This document shows, piece by piece, positions 1 to 11,592 of a DNA stretch of 64,000 nucleotides; within the stretch, counting starts at the first letter, position 1; every line of letters begins with the position of its first letter. Origin of the DNA: Berberis thunbergii. Its lineage: Eukaryota > Streptophyta > Magnoliopsida > Ranunculales > Berberidaceae. Under the pieces are notes generated by a model. It ran no database searches, was not told where the DNA came from, and saw only the letters and a program-made list of their open reading frames with translations. A program made the position numbers and the translations under genes. Location: positions 372,001-436,000 of the forward strand of contig QNQO01000799.1 in NCBI GenBank assembly GCA_003290165.1, read 5' to 3'.

Positions 1-1176
1 CCTGGTTGATTTCAGATAGAAAACCAGAAGAGTTAGCTGATGCGTTCCCCGAGCATGGTTTAGTGACCATAGATGGCACATCAGCTTCTCTTCTATCATT
101 CTCAGCAGAAGTATGTAGACTTCCCTTATTGAGTGCAATGTGTTCGAGTCTCTCGTATACACATTTTTCCTCCCTTCCCATGCGCTCTTTATCTGAAACT
201 TCATGCCTCCTATTGACATTATTAAAAGCTCTGTGAGTAGTTCTTTGGATAGGAGCATATGTGGGCGCAGTATACATCGGAAATTTTTTTTCAAACAACA
301 AGAGCAATGCTCCTGTTTGGGCATGATCCAACTCAAACCAAAAGTGATGACCCTGCCCGTAGTAGTCATCAGCTAATATTTGCCTGTACTGTTCTTCTGC
401 TAAGGGTTTGCATTGTTTTCGAATATGAACATGCACCTTTGCAAATTAAACATCATCAGGTTTAGACACATAAGCATCTTTGAACCATATATAAGTTTTA
501 AGTAGATCCAAATGGATAAAACGTATAGATGTAATACCTGTGCAGGATATTGAGTTTTCTGAGAACCGTCTGCAGTCCATGCATATTTATTGATACCTAA
601 TTCACCCTTGCCTGCTGCCTCAAAAATCCCGTGCAGTTTCCTATTGCTGTAATTAAAGAGGAAAAGGGGCATTCCTGGTTCAATATTTTGTACATATGAA
701 ATATGTGAAGCAGGTAAACCTGCAATGAATTTAACAAAGATTTCATCAAATGTACAGGAACAGACAATGCATAGAAGTAGCAGAATAATCATCAGGAACC
801 AACCTCTCTCACCATCAAATTTGTTTGGTTTATGTAAACTCGTTTTCTGACTAAAGAAGTATCAGTTTTTTTTTTTTTTTTTTTTTTAATAAACGAAATG
901 CTCTGAAAGAATGGTATCTTCCAAAGGAGAATTTTGTTGTATCTAACTAGAAGATCAGGAAATGAAGCACTATATCTAACGATATTTATAATAGGCTAAT
1001 TAAGAAATGAGATAAATATGAAAGGAAGACGAGTAGATTTAGATGCTATACTAACCAAACAATTGCTGTCGGAGGCACTCATTGATAGTATTGTGCGTAC
1101 AGCCAAATATGACAGCACCAAGGTCCTTTTTACTCAGATATCTAGCTAAGAAATGGTTGTTTCTGCCAGCTCCCAT
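1..1176 (-). CDS. DCD-domain (Development and Cell Death) protein, 5' part, gene runs off the left edge
   Basis: Three exons are visible on the minus strand: 1176-1056 (start ATG at 1176-1174, translation beginning MGAGRNNHFLARYLSKK), 719-538, and 436-1, which continues off the window. All junctions are GT-AG and the reading frame stays open (exon 1 plus exon 2 is 303 nt). The translation carries the plant DCD domain: GAVIFGCTHNTINECL, then LRQQLFGLP, then PGMPLFLFNYSNRKLHGIFEA, YPAQVHVHIRKQCKPL and FWFELDHAQTGALLLLFE. About the first 155 residues are DCD; the rest is a hydrophilic, charged tail. DCD proteins are plant-specific and linked to development, hypersensitive cell death and stress, including N-rich protein relatives; the biochemical role is not settled. 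A run of 22 T lies in intron 1 (about 866-887). The start was chosen because it opens the DCD frame directly. No disabling change is visible. The C-terminal domain that would identify the subfamily lies outside the window. Confidence 0.85.
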
Positions 1177-2210
1177 TTTCTAGCAGCGGGGAAAAAACTT
1201 GTTAATATTATTCAAGTGCAGTTAACAACCATTAAATTCCCTATAAGAGATTAGAGAAGAATTTAGTCTCAAAAACAACTTATTAACATTGACGTAAAAT
1301 TATTGACGTAAAATTGATACAAGATCAGAAATCTCCCACTTGCTATAATGTACTAGTGTTAAAACAAAAGCTACATGATCATTCTAGGAAAGCTTATCAT
1401 TTACATGATCACAAGGGAAAGATTACAACTCATTAAGGCTTCATTTCATTTATTCCATAGAATACAATTGAAAAACAGACTGACAATAAACAACAATGAA
1501 TTTAAGGTTGAAGATCAAACCTTGAAACATTGTGTTTATGAAATGAAAACGAGTTCATAATTATGATTCACATCAATTCTTTAAACATTGTCGTTATGAA
1601 GTTTTTAGGACCAAAAGAATCACAACACAAGAAACCATAACTCAAAATGCAATGCTGAAAATGTGAAATCAGAATTAAAGAGGATTCCAAGAATTTACTA
1701 TCAGACACAATAATCCGGGCTTGAACTTCGACTAAACAAAGAGATTAGTGAACTTCCTCTGAATTTCCTTCCAAGAGCGTGCAGAAGTGGAAATGAAGCT
1801 TTTAATGTGATAGAGTAACAAAGCTGAGGATGAGATTAGAAATAAATATTGGGTTTGTACAAGAAAGAAGAAAGGAGATTGAAGGAATGAATGTGTGTTC
1901 AACAGAGGCAGAAAGAGAGAGATTCATGAACTCCAAAGCGGGAAAGACTTTGGCACAACAACTTGTAAAAAATGGAAACTGAGAAAGTGATCTCAACCCA
2001 CTGGTTCAAAATTGTTAATGACTTGACTTACTACTACTGGGGAAGGACCAGCAAATCAGGTGAGATTTTTGTTGTTATTTTTTTTACACCTATTATCAGG
2101 TTGTTCATAATTGAATAAAATGTAGGGATGATGATATTCTCTCTCAGTATTTAAAGCAATTATTACAGATTATATTCTGATATTCAGATCATGAACATAT
2201 TCTTACAATT
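1177..2210. other. Upstream flank of the DCD gene, no coding feature
   Basis: This AT-rich stretch should contain the promoter and 5' leader of the minus-strand DCD gene, but I see no clear TATA box or leader exon. Short open frames in it show no recognisable protein similarity. Confidence 0.4.
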
Positions 2211-3048
2211 AAGGCAGCAACTATTTGGCATCAGAGGTTACCTCACCCACACCATCCATCCAATATTTTTTTTTTCACATGTTCTCCTATACCACCCATT
2301 TAAATCACTATTTATCTTATTCTTCTCTCACCCTCTCTTTTCAAGAACAACAACAACAACAGTATAAAAGGGGGTAGCGAGAAAGAGGGCGATTGATTGT
2401 GAGGGACAGTAAAAGATGATTAGCGACAACGAGAAATAAAGGAGATAGAGCCACAACATCCACTGTCGCCCATTCTTCATCTTCTTCTTCTCATTCCCCT
2501 CTCCCAGTTCTCCCACTCTCTCTCAGTTCCCTTCTATTCTTCTTGCACAGGTCGTCGCCTCTCTCCCTCTCTTTATTTTCCTTCCCCTCTCTTTTCTGTT
2601 TTTTTCTTGCCCTCGCGGCGGACCATGCGAAGGCAAAAAAAATTGATACTCGTAGATGTACCTGCGAGTGGAAGATTTACAGTCATGGAGTCACTCAAAC
2701 CTGTCAAGTGAGAGACTTACATTCGCATGATCCTTTGCGACTTGTTCGTTCCTAGACAATTTTGAGTGATTGTAGTAAAATGACCATAACTTGTTCATTT
2801 CAAAACATTTTCAGGTGATTCAAATTGTGTTCATTAGATAACTCAGAGAAGAAGAGGAAGGATCAAAGAAGTGAAAGGAAGTTGGGAGGGGAAAGGGAGC
2901 TTTCAATCATTTGAATTTGGGAGGGGAAAATAAGTTAGGTTTTTCCTTTTACAGGTGGTGTGGAAGAGAACTATGGTGTGGAAAAGAAAAAAATTAGGTG
3001 GGTGGTGTGGCTGAGGGCAAGTTGTGGTGCCAAATAGTCGTTGCCTAT
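2211..3048. mobile_element. Non-autonomous DNA transposon with about 90-bp imperfect terminal inverted repeats
   Basis: The left end (AAGGCAGCAACTATTTGGCA, 2211-2230) and the reverse complement of the right end (about 2955-3048) match at roughly three positions in four over about 90 bp. Both contain the sequence for CTATTTGGCA followed by a CCACACCA-rich stretch. The interior holds a CT-rich leader-like tract (2465-2600) and a short open frame starting at about 2622 that I do not recognise, possibly a captured gene 5' end. A target-site duplication is not clear. Superfamily is uncertain; a Mutator- or hAT-like MITE is most likely. Confidence 0.5.
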
Positions 3049-3460
3049 AATTAAAGTTTTATGATATATTGAAGTGTTGTGATCATTAAATTTTCACGTT
3101 AAGTTTAAGGTGGCTTGATGACGGACACCTAGCTTCAAAGGGTCTGGGTAGTGGTGGTCGTTGGTGGTGGTGGCTGAATCAAGGGTTATAGGTACTGATA
3201 GTAGTTGTGATGGCCACTCGTGGTAGATTTGGGGGTGGTGGTGGTGGGTGTATAGGAAGGAGAAAGAAGAAGATTGGTTGAAGACGACGAAAAAGGAAAG
3301 AACTAAGTCACGTGTAAGGGTTTCAAAAATAGGTATTAATTTTTTTTTTTGCTCTAAACAAGTAAGGGAAAAGTAGTATTTAGGTACTAATCGAACATTA
3401 CCTTTTTTAAAAAAAATCTAAATCACCATTAGGGCAATTGATTATTTTTTCCAACCATGC

Positions 3461-3956
3461 TACAATCACGAGAGGTATTGGTTCTAGTTGATTCACATTT
3501 GCAATGATGCAAGCAAGTATTGTGATTTCGTTTTTCGAGGTAATTTCGGTATGTTGATTTTAAGAAATATTTCGTTGTGTATAGAAAAAAGTAATTTTTT
3601 ATTTTAAATTTAATGCAATTTTACCATTTTAAACTCTCACATACTACATAAAGAGTCCCACAAGACTCATAATGTCAAACAAACTATATATTGCATAAAA
3701 ATCATTTATATAACAAAATTTTAATACTAAACTAAGGTACAACAGGCTAAAATGTATGGAAATTGTGATTGGCCTAATGAAAAAACATTAATATTTAGGA
3801 TTTCGAAATAAATTTTGGTAACTCGAAAGAAAAAATTGTAAAATTTCGACATTTTTCGAGAAATCACATTCCTTGGATGCAAGTAATATTTAATTATATT
3901 GTTTGCTCCCAACCCATGCATGCTACCATCTTGAGAGGTATTGGTTCTAGCTTTCC
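3461..3956. repeat. Small inverted-repeat element flanked by a direct repeat
   Basis: AGAGGTATTGGTTCTAG occurs at about 3471-3487 and again at about 3935-3951, each preceded by a similar ACCATGC...TACCATC-like stretch. Between them, a left arm (TGTGATTTCG...TTCGAGG near 3518) is matched in inverted orientation near 3850-3880. This looks like a MITE inserted beside a duplicated target segment, but the ends cannot be placed exactly. Confidence 0.3.
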
Positions 3957-5360
3957 TCATTTTAACATAAACCCACAAATCAAGTCTAATACTCGATTCA
4001 CTTTCTCGCAGGAACTGATTCTAGCTCTCAAGGTAGTAAGAAAACATGCATTGCAGAAAATCAAAATAAATTTGAAAAAATTCTAAAGTTTAAAGGATGT
4101 AGCACTTACGATAATCAACTTGGAAGGTGAAATATATATCCACCACAAGTCTTACCAATTAAGCTACTTGGCATGAATACAGTTGATGCAAGTGTATACA
4201 ATTACCATTTTGCTAAAGGCTTCAAATTATTTATACCTAAAAATCACTGAATTTGCTTACCTAAGGAGTATGAACAATACAAGTAGAAACTAACAATGTT
4301 GTGGATGTCATCGTTATTACAAAAACTAAAAGAATTTAATAGAGGAAAAACAAAGCACATTTTGGGAAGAAGTAAGTGAACTAATATAATATGGATGAAA
4401 CAAGAGCAATTTAGGGTAAAGACCACCACACAATCAGACAAAGTTTGATAAATTACATTTTTGTCAGAGTGTAGTATTAAATATATAAACAAATAAATGT
4501 AGTATAATAATAGAAATATATAACGTTTTAAGTATAATATTTAGTAGAGATGACGAGAACCCAAGCATTGTTCAAGTCCGCAAAATATAAGTGAACCGAA
4601 ATATATATTTATTAAAACACTAGTAATGCATAATCATAACTAGCATAAGGGATCATCACAAAAACATCACCAAAAAGTCAAATTTTCAGTTGTTGGAGTT
4701 GTATAAATATTTAGAGTTTTGATATAGATACAACCATGTGATTTCGAATATAGAGTGGCCGGGTAGATCACACTATTTCTCCTCTGATCTTTCTTCTTCT
4801 TCCTTCTCAATTCTCCTTCCTTATCCTTATTCTCTTCTCTGCATGCAACGAGAACACCAAATTTCCTCCGCTCATTTTATGCTTATATATTCCTCTTTCT
4901 CTCATTTACCCATGTTTTTGTTCGATCACTCCAAGTTTCCAACTCTCCCTCTTTCATTGAGTTTCACAGTTACCACCAGAACTATCATATCTATCATCGG
5001 TTGCCACCATTATTGATTGAGTCAGCCAACACCACCCACCACCACATAGATATATACCCTTATAAATTCATGAGAGCACAACAAACGTGGATACAAGTCT
5101 TGGGAGTTTTCATGTAGATTTATGTTGCGCTTGGATTAGTTTTATTTTGTGAGGATGTTTGTTTTGAGAAGTTTATAGATGGATCCAAATTTCTATTACA
5201 TTAATATAATGATGTATTGTGCTACAATAATTGAGTTTACAAGTATTGGTGGTATTCACGTTTTACATGTTTATTATACAGGTTTTAGGTGAAATTTTAT
5301 GTGGGTTTATAAGAAAATTTGGAAAAAAAATATTTTTTAATAAAAATAAGAAATAGAAAA
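3957..5360. other. AT-rich intergenic stretch, nothing recognised
   Basis: No coding region with recognisable similarity. A CT-rich run followed by a short open frame (4738-5016) has the composition of low-complexity DNA rather than of a gene. Confidence 0.4.
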
Positions 5361-5541
5361 TACTAGTTGCGACAGCCAAAACAATAGTGTCGCTTAAATT
5401 ACGTTGCTCCAATTTTGTGTGACAAGTTTTTTTTTCATATCTGTCACAACCAAATGATCCCGAGGAAGACATTTTCGTGACTAATTTTTCTAGCTTATTG
5501 TGACGACTGTGGCCATTGGAAAAATGATTTTTTAGTAGTGG
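5361..5541 (+). mobile_element. Possible CACTA-type transposon end
   Basis: Several GTGACAA/GTGACGAC/TGTCACAACC-type subterminal motifs in both orientations run from 5365 to 5515, followed by a terminal TTTTTTAGTAGTG-like sequence (about 5529-5541), the usual end of plant CACTA elements. The opposite end (CACTA...) was not located, so this is a fragment at best. Confidence 0.35.
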
Positions 5542-7950
5542 AACTGGAAGCTTAATCTGCGCCAACAACCCACCATCTACTGCCACCACCATTGGCCACC
5601 ATCTTCACTCTATAAATCCTATAAACACTACTCTAGGTGGGCATTGCTTGTCATCTGACATAGGATATACGTAAGAACTTTGAGTTTTCAATGGTCTTTT
5701 TGCCATTTGAGTTTCCTATATGGAGCAATTACTAGATGCATGTTTATTTATTCTTACTACTACTATTTTCATTTTGGTATACTATTTATAAATATGCATA
5801 CATGATATGCAAATTTGAAAATATGGAATTATAACACATTAATTATCTTGATGTATATACTATTTTCATTTTGGTATACTATTTTCTTGATGTAGTATAT
5901 ACTTACGATTTATAAAGTATTTTCAGATGATAAAGAATTATAACACATTAATTATCATGATGAAACAAAAAAATGAAGTATTAGACACTCATCACATGCA
6001 AATTTGGAAATATGGAAAAAAAATACTTTTAAAATTTCATTTCATCAAATTAAAAACTAACTCAAAGTGATTAAAAAACCTAAACATTTTAAGGAAAAAT
6101 AAAAAACATACCTCAAAAATAAAAGCTACATAGATACTCAAACAAACTACGAGAGCAACACAATAGAAACAAAACAAACCTTATATATAGGCAAATAACC
6201 AAAACAAAAGAGTTAATGAAGCAATGTGGGACTAAAGTGTATTGACCTTAACCTTATTCGGTTTTTATGACCACTATTTTAAGGCATATTTCCCACTTCC
6301 TTAAAATTATTAAATAGCCACAACTTTGTCAATTGACCATATGGGTTTGTCAGTCAATGTGGCACATAAAGTCAATCATACCTTGACCATATATATTTGA
6401 ATTAAAAGCTTTTTTTACTTTATTTTTCACGTTTTTGGTAACATTGTATATACAACGAAAAGTAAGAGTTGATCCAAAGTCCATGGTTGACCCATGGACA
6501 TTGAAATCGAAAAGTCGAGAGACAATCAAGTTGGCACCAAAGCTATGGGTATAATAGGGTTGAGCTGAAATATCAATCTAACACCTACTAGTTGCATAAA
6601 TAGGAAGATGTAACAGACTCGGAGTCAAATGAATGAGATTTTACGCCAACTTGTACATAGAGCCTAAGAACTGTTTCATCATGTTTGATTTTACTAAGGT
6701 GTTCTCCAATTTGTTTTTCATAATCTCATTTAGGGTTTTTACTAACCCAGCAGGAAAACCCCTTAGTTTTCATTGTAAAGTAAGGGCCTATTAAGTTCAA
6801 AAAATTATTTTTTTAATTCGTTTAAAGTAAAAAAGTGAGTGGAACTTTTATCCTCCGAAAGTACATTGAAAGTCTGAGGTCATATACTGTTATCCTTGTT
6901 TATGAAAAGCAACCAAGATAATACCAAAAAATGGAAAGTTTTACGCAGCATAAGAGTAGAGAAAATAACTTTGAGTCAGTAAGGAAGAAAAATAAATTCT
7001 TAATTCCGCAAGGAGGAAGTAGACGAGAGAGAAACCTCAAAGTGGGAAGTTTGAAGTGCAAGTCATTTCATCCTCGCATTATGCCTCAAGCGTTCCTAGG
7101 TGACCCTCAAGTTATATAGGCACCTCAAAAATGTTGGTAGTCTATCAACCTTTATAATTTTAGAAAGGCAAAACTCTTTTGAGATTGTAGACATTATAGA
7201 CAATGAATTTAATCATCTTATTGTATAACTTCTAAATTATTTAATAGTTAATACATCAACAAAATCACAATAAGTCAAGCACAAACCAAATATCATGAAC
7301 TTTTATCATAAAACACAAGTCCAAATACCTTGATAAAAGGAACTAAAAGTTGAACACAAAGGCCTATGGAAAGATTGATACCTTGATAACGAAAAACCTT
7401 AACAAAATGGCATAAAGGACTCTAAGTTAGATTTGAAACTAAATTGAATTAGAAAAGAAACTCAAATGTCGAATGGGACCGACAGCAATGGGAATTTTTG
7501 TACAATTAATAATTTCCTCAATTCAGTAAACTTCCTGGTTCAAGAAATATAGGCATAGAAACAACAATTGAGCAACATGTTATATCTTTGCATCACCCGA
7601 AAACACACTTAGTGGTTTTATCAGTTTATAAAAAGTTAATTATATAAAAACAAAAACCTAACGAAAACTCAATGGGTTCATTTGTTTTTTGTTTTTTGTT
7701 TTGGTTTAAGTTGCCAATTATTAAGAGAACCATAATTTTGAAGCTCCCATTAAATAAAAGAAAAAAAAATCAAAATATCTATCAAACAGAAAAGAAAACA
7801 TGCTCTTTTTACCCAATACTAACAAAATAACAAGAAAAAGATAAAGAAATTTATAGGAAAATGTAGTAGTAGTTATGGAGAACCCATACCTTTTGATTGA
7901 AATCCGTTAAGAACTAGAGATTTAGATTAGGGGGCTTCAATGAAGTTTGT
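5542..7950. other. AT-rich intergenic DNA with local repeats
   Basis: Nothing coding is supported. Between 5780 and 6010 a block containing ATGCAAATTTGGAAATATGG and TTATAACACATTAATTATC is imperfectly repeated. The remaining sequence is AT-rich with short homopolymers. The open frame at 6931-7119 is not recognisable. Confidence 0.4.
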
Positions 7951-7952
7951 GT

Positions 7953-8720
7953 TGAGTTATTGGCGTCAGCTTGAATAGTCCCAAATCTAAGGAGGTGGAG
8001 TTGTCATGAAGGAACATAAAGGAGCACTCTACTCCCTAGTAACAATGAGGTCTTTTGAAAAAACATCACATCACAGAGGCCCAGGAAGGGGCCTGGTGTC
8101 GTGGCGTATAAATATGAAACAATATTATTGCTAGATATGGTGGACCTAAGTGGCACGCACGCGCACAACGTGCCAACAAAGTGGTATCAGAGCCTATTGT
8201 TTGGTGGGACTTGGCAAGGTGGAAGTGCATGAGGCACATGGTTGAAGGGGGAGTAGGCACAACGGAGCGAGCCAAGTCGAGCATTGTAGGCACGATCCTC
8301 TATGATGATGATTCAGGGACGAGCTCCAAATCTTTGTCAAGGGGGCGTCTTACAAATCCGAACAAGATGGAGCTAGTGCAGTGGTTGCGACTAGGTGGAG
8401 TCAACAACATCGGCAATATTCGAGTCCTCCAGGAGGATGATTCAGGGACGAGATCCATATCCTTAATAAGTGTGTGTCTTACAATTTTGAACAAGATGAA
8501 GCTAGTGCGGTGGTTGCAACTAGGTGGAGCCAATAACAACGGCAATATTCGAGGTCATACACTGAGTGCTACTCTACATGGTCGTGGTTTGCAATATGCT
8601 AAAGAATGAGGTGTACTTCGAGATGTTGCGAAGATGTGTGATAATTCACACTAAATGTGTAGACTATTGGGTTATTAGTGTTGGCTTGAATAGTCTCATA
8701 TCTCAGATGGTCAATTGACA
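7953..8720 (+). mobile_element. TRIM-like LTR retroelement (no coding capacity)
   Basis: TGGTATCAGAGCC at about 8181-8193 is the standard initiator-tRNA-Met primer-binding site, placed a few bases after an LTR-type ...CA end (about 8177). The upstream block beginning near 7953 (GTTATTGG...AGCTTGAATAGTC) recurs in diverged form at about 8650-8715 (GGTTATTAGTG...GGCTTGAATAGTC), as expected for the start of a 5' LTR and of a truncated 3' LTR. The interior (8194-8630) contains no gag or pol motifs. It does contain two tandem copies of a 129-bp unit (about 8306-8434 and 8435-8553), each with GATTCAGGGACGAG. Total size and lack of genes fit a TRIM (terminal-repeat retrotransposon in miniature). Confidence 0.55.
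8306..8553 (+). repeat. 129-bp tandem duplication inside the TRIM-like element
   Basis: Two copies of a unit of about 129 bp, sharing GATTCAGGGACGAG, AACAAGATG...GAGCTAGTGC and CGGCAATATTCGAG. The open frame 8181-8609 spans both, but it follows the repeat and is not a recognisable protein. Confidence 0.7.
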
Positions 8721-9754
8721 TCTTCTTCTATTCCGTTTGTTCTTGAGCTCACAATTGATTCAATGGATTAGTTCAACATAATCGACTCTATCGATTAATT
8801 GAACCCAATCGACTAAAATAGTGTTATTGATTTTGATTCTCAACTCTCTAAATCTTTACCGCCAAGCGGTATACTAGAATATGGAGTGGTGGTGGGGTAC
8901 AACTTTGTGATTGGGGTTTTCTTCCTAAAATGTAGCGGTAAGAAGAGGAAAGGTGAGTGTATTTAGAAGTTGCCATCTTAAATCATCCATAGGCTAACCA
9001 CCCCCACCACCTAAAAAATAAAAATAAAAATTCATGCATCGTCGAGATCCTAAACAGACGAAATTGAAGAAATCTATGAAGGGTGATTGGGGGATCAAAG
9101 TTGATGACTCACTCACCAATCACAATACAACAACACAGTGAGAAGAATTAGAGGGTGTTTGTTTTTTATTCTGAATGGAGTCAGAAGTCTTAATAAGAAA
9201 TGGACCACATTGTTTAAAGTGTTTGTTTTTAGTTCTGATCAGAAGTTTTACTTCTAATTGGAGTAAGCAACATGGAGGTGCTGATCATTTAACACTGAGT
9301 GCCGAGTAAAAAATTATTCCAATAATAACTTTAACATAATTTTGTAATAACAATTGCTGCTCCCATTTTCTTAAAAATAAGTAGGCTTAAATTTTGACGG
9401 CACACCTTCATTCTCTTCACCAAGCATTGTAGTTCTACCTATCTTAACAAGGACTCAGTAGGAAACTTATCTCATTCATTTTTGTTTCATGTATATTTTC
9501 AAGGTTTTAGCATTTAGTTTTTATGAGTTTGATCCTCATTTGTTTATACCTAATAGAATTGCTCTTATTTTAAATTTAAAATTGGATTGAACACTCAATT
9601 TTAACAGAAAGTCAACATAGTTGATTTGTCATATTTATTTATGAACCAAAATATTTCAACTTAAGGCATGTGCCTTGTATGTGCAATGTTTACAAAAAGT
9701 CACAATGCATATCTCAAGGTAATCTAATGGATTAAAGTTAAGATCCACCCAACA
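8721..9754. other. Intergenic; possible small hAT-like MITE near 9153-9270
   Basis: GAGGGTGTTTGTTTTTTATTC (9152 on) and nearby partly inverted CAGAAGT...CTTCTAATTGGAGT motifs resemble short hAT MITEs of dicots, but the ends are not defined. The rest shows no gene. Confidence 0.3.
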
Positions 9755-9757
9755 TTG

Positions 9758-10105
9758 ACAGGATATGCTTCAAAGCATAACCCAACTTGCATTGCAATAT
9801 CGAAATCGAAATCTAAAGCCACCATCCATAGCATTTGGCAGGTTCGTCCTCCCTCATCCACCACCGTCTTTCGCAACGCAGCTTCGAGAGTCACCACCAC
9901 CGAAGCCAAAGTTGTTCACTCTCAACCCTTTTCTCTCCCCAAACAAAACACACCTCGCTCGCCTCGCATTTTCAGGTCTCCTGTTGAGTTGTTGCGTGGA
10001 ATCACTGATGCCACTTCACAATGCTACTTCTTCTGCATTGTTGACTTCTATGCTTTCCATCTCTCGCCGTAGTTGGCTTCCACAAGGCCAAAAGAAGACT
10101 AGATG
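9758..10105 (+). pseudogene. NFD6-like (NUCLEAR FUSION DEFECTIVE 6 family) small organellar protein gene, frameshifted
   Basis: One frame reads ...FRNAASRV..., then SPRIFRSPVEL. The family pattern then continues in a different frame as SCCVESLMPLHNATSSALL, then TSMLSISRRSW and QGQKKTR, ending at a stop. The family usually has VEL/M-S-C-C-V-E-S without interruption, so the coding sequence is broken where GTTGAG is followed directly by TTGTTGC; loss of one copy of a 5-bp TTGAG repeat would explain it. A few residues normally seen between RRS and W are also missing. The N-terminal frame has no ATG between its upstream stop (9725) and the conserved part. NFD6-like proteins are small mitochondrion- or chloroplast-targeted proteins of unclear biochemistry. 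No intron is seen in this copy. An unseen upstream exon supplying a start is possible, but the frameshift would remain. Confidence 0.6.
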
Positions 10106-11414
10106 AAGAGCTAAGCATTGATGGAATCACTTGGATTTTTATTTATTTTTGTTTACCAAGCTTTGAAAGTATTAATGAAAAGTTTCTTTATTGAGAAGAT
10201 TGTCTGATTGGAAAAACATGCAAAAGGAACCTTACTCGATGTATGCTGGCAATTTTGAAGAGACGTAATGTAATGACATTAGAATTTGTGTGGATTTTGA
10301 AGGGCTCTTGATTTTTTTTTTTTCTGGAAAAAAAGAAGAAAGGAAAGCGGTGTTTGAGTTTGTGCTTGTGAGATTAATTGAAATAGGTCTAATATAATCC
10401 AACCATCTTTATATCTAGCACCTTTTTAACAATTTCCAGCTCCTCTCGCCTTGTGTAATGTTTTTCTCGTTACGGGTGGTATGGCATCTTTGTTGAGGAA
10501 TCTGAGATGGTGATAAAGTACTAATATCATACCTATAGTAAGCAGCAAAGCAAGCAGCTAGATATGTGCTTATGAGTTAGCTAGCTAGTGAGATCATCCA
10601 TCCACACCACCTTCTTGTTATTGATAGGGTTTCATTGTCGTGAGTTCATAAGTTTGATGGTAGTGAGATGAGAGATTCGGGAACAATCTGCAGATGCATT
10701 GGGTAAGGAAGAAAGATGAAGAAGATGAGTGGATTTCAACTTTTATCCCTATATTTCAACCTTTAGATTACTTTGAGATATGCATTGTGATTTTTGGTGG
10801 GATTGTAGACATTGCGTATGAAAGGCACGTGCCTTAAGTTTTTGTGTTTTGATTCTTAAAGAAAATATAACCGGTCGACTATGATGACCTACTAGTTTTG
10901 TTAGTAAATGACGGTGAGACCCAATTAAAATTTAAAACGAGAGCCAAACTTTATTAGACATAATCAAATGAGGGTCAAACTCAAAAAAACCTTGGTTTTT
11001 ATACCTTATGTGTATCATGAGAAATCAAATCAAATAATCCATGTTTAGATTAATGATTTCATCAAATAATTAGAATTGAAATTGTCATTAAAACCCTACA
11101 TATGTATTGCTCAAATTCAACAATAATGCCACAGAAATATTGGGTATGATTTTAAGAACAATATTTATGTATAATTTTTTCACCTTAGTGTGACACACAA
11201 TTTTCATTCAGCACCTAAAAACAAATACTTTCATAGCTTATACTCATTCGGTAGCAAAACAAAACAGTTATTTCGTAAACTCATTCAAACTTTCTAACTC
11301 CAGTTAAGTAAAAATAAAAAAGAAAAAAAAAATCTAACTTCTTATGTGCACTTAAAAAAAAACAAACGCCTCTTAGTTAATACATCCGTCGTTGAAGAAG
11401 AAGAGATAGAGAGG
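10106..11414. other. Intergenic; probable promoter region of the Sep15 exon 1
   Basis: No coding feature is recognised. The last few hundred bases should contain the promoter and leader for the plus-strand exon starting at 11415, but I cannot pick out a convincing TATA box. Confidence 0.35.
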
Positions 11415-11592
11415 ATGGGCATGGGGGTTGTGGGGTTGGGTGCAAGTATTTTGATGGCAATAATACTTCCATTGGTGGTGGTGGTTTCAGGAAATAGACA
11501 ACTGAGCTCAAGGGAGTGTGAGGATCTGGGGTTCACTGGTCTCGCTCTCTGCTCCGACTGCAACACCTTTGCCGAGTATGTCAAGGACCAAG
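11415..11592 (+). CDS. Selenoprotein F/Sep15 homologue, exon 1
   Basis: ATG at 11415 opens MGMGVVGLGASILMAIILPL, a signal-peptide/hydrophobic segment. It is followed by the conserved Cys-rich start of the plant Sep15 family: SSRECEDLGFTGLALCSDC, then NTFAEYVKDQ. The exon ends with a GT donor after one base of the next codon (11592), and this phase matches the acceptor of the exon at 51049. Sep15 proteins are ER-resident thioredoxin-like proteins that bind UDP-glucose:glycoprotein glucosyltransferase in glycoprotein folding control; plant members use no selenocysteine. The start was chosen because it opens the hydrophobic leader. The rest of the gene lies at least 39.4 kb downstream and its redox-domain exons were not found, so the gene is probably disrupted although this exon is undamaged. 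Confidence 0.75.

Noticed and set aside
8181..8609. 142-codon open frame with an internal repeat
   Set aside because: It lies inside the TRIM-like element, begins at the primer-binding site, and its repeats follow the 129-bp DNA tandem repeat.
9724..9909. Minus-strand open frame over the NFD6-like region
   Set aside because: Antisense shadow of the plus-strand family match.
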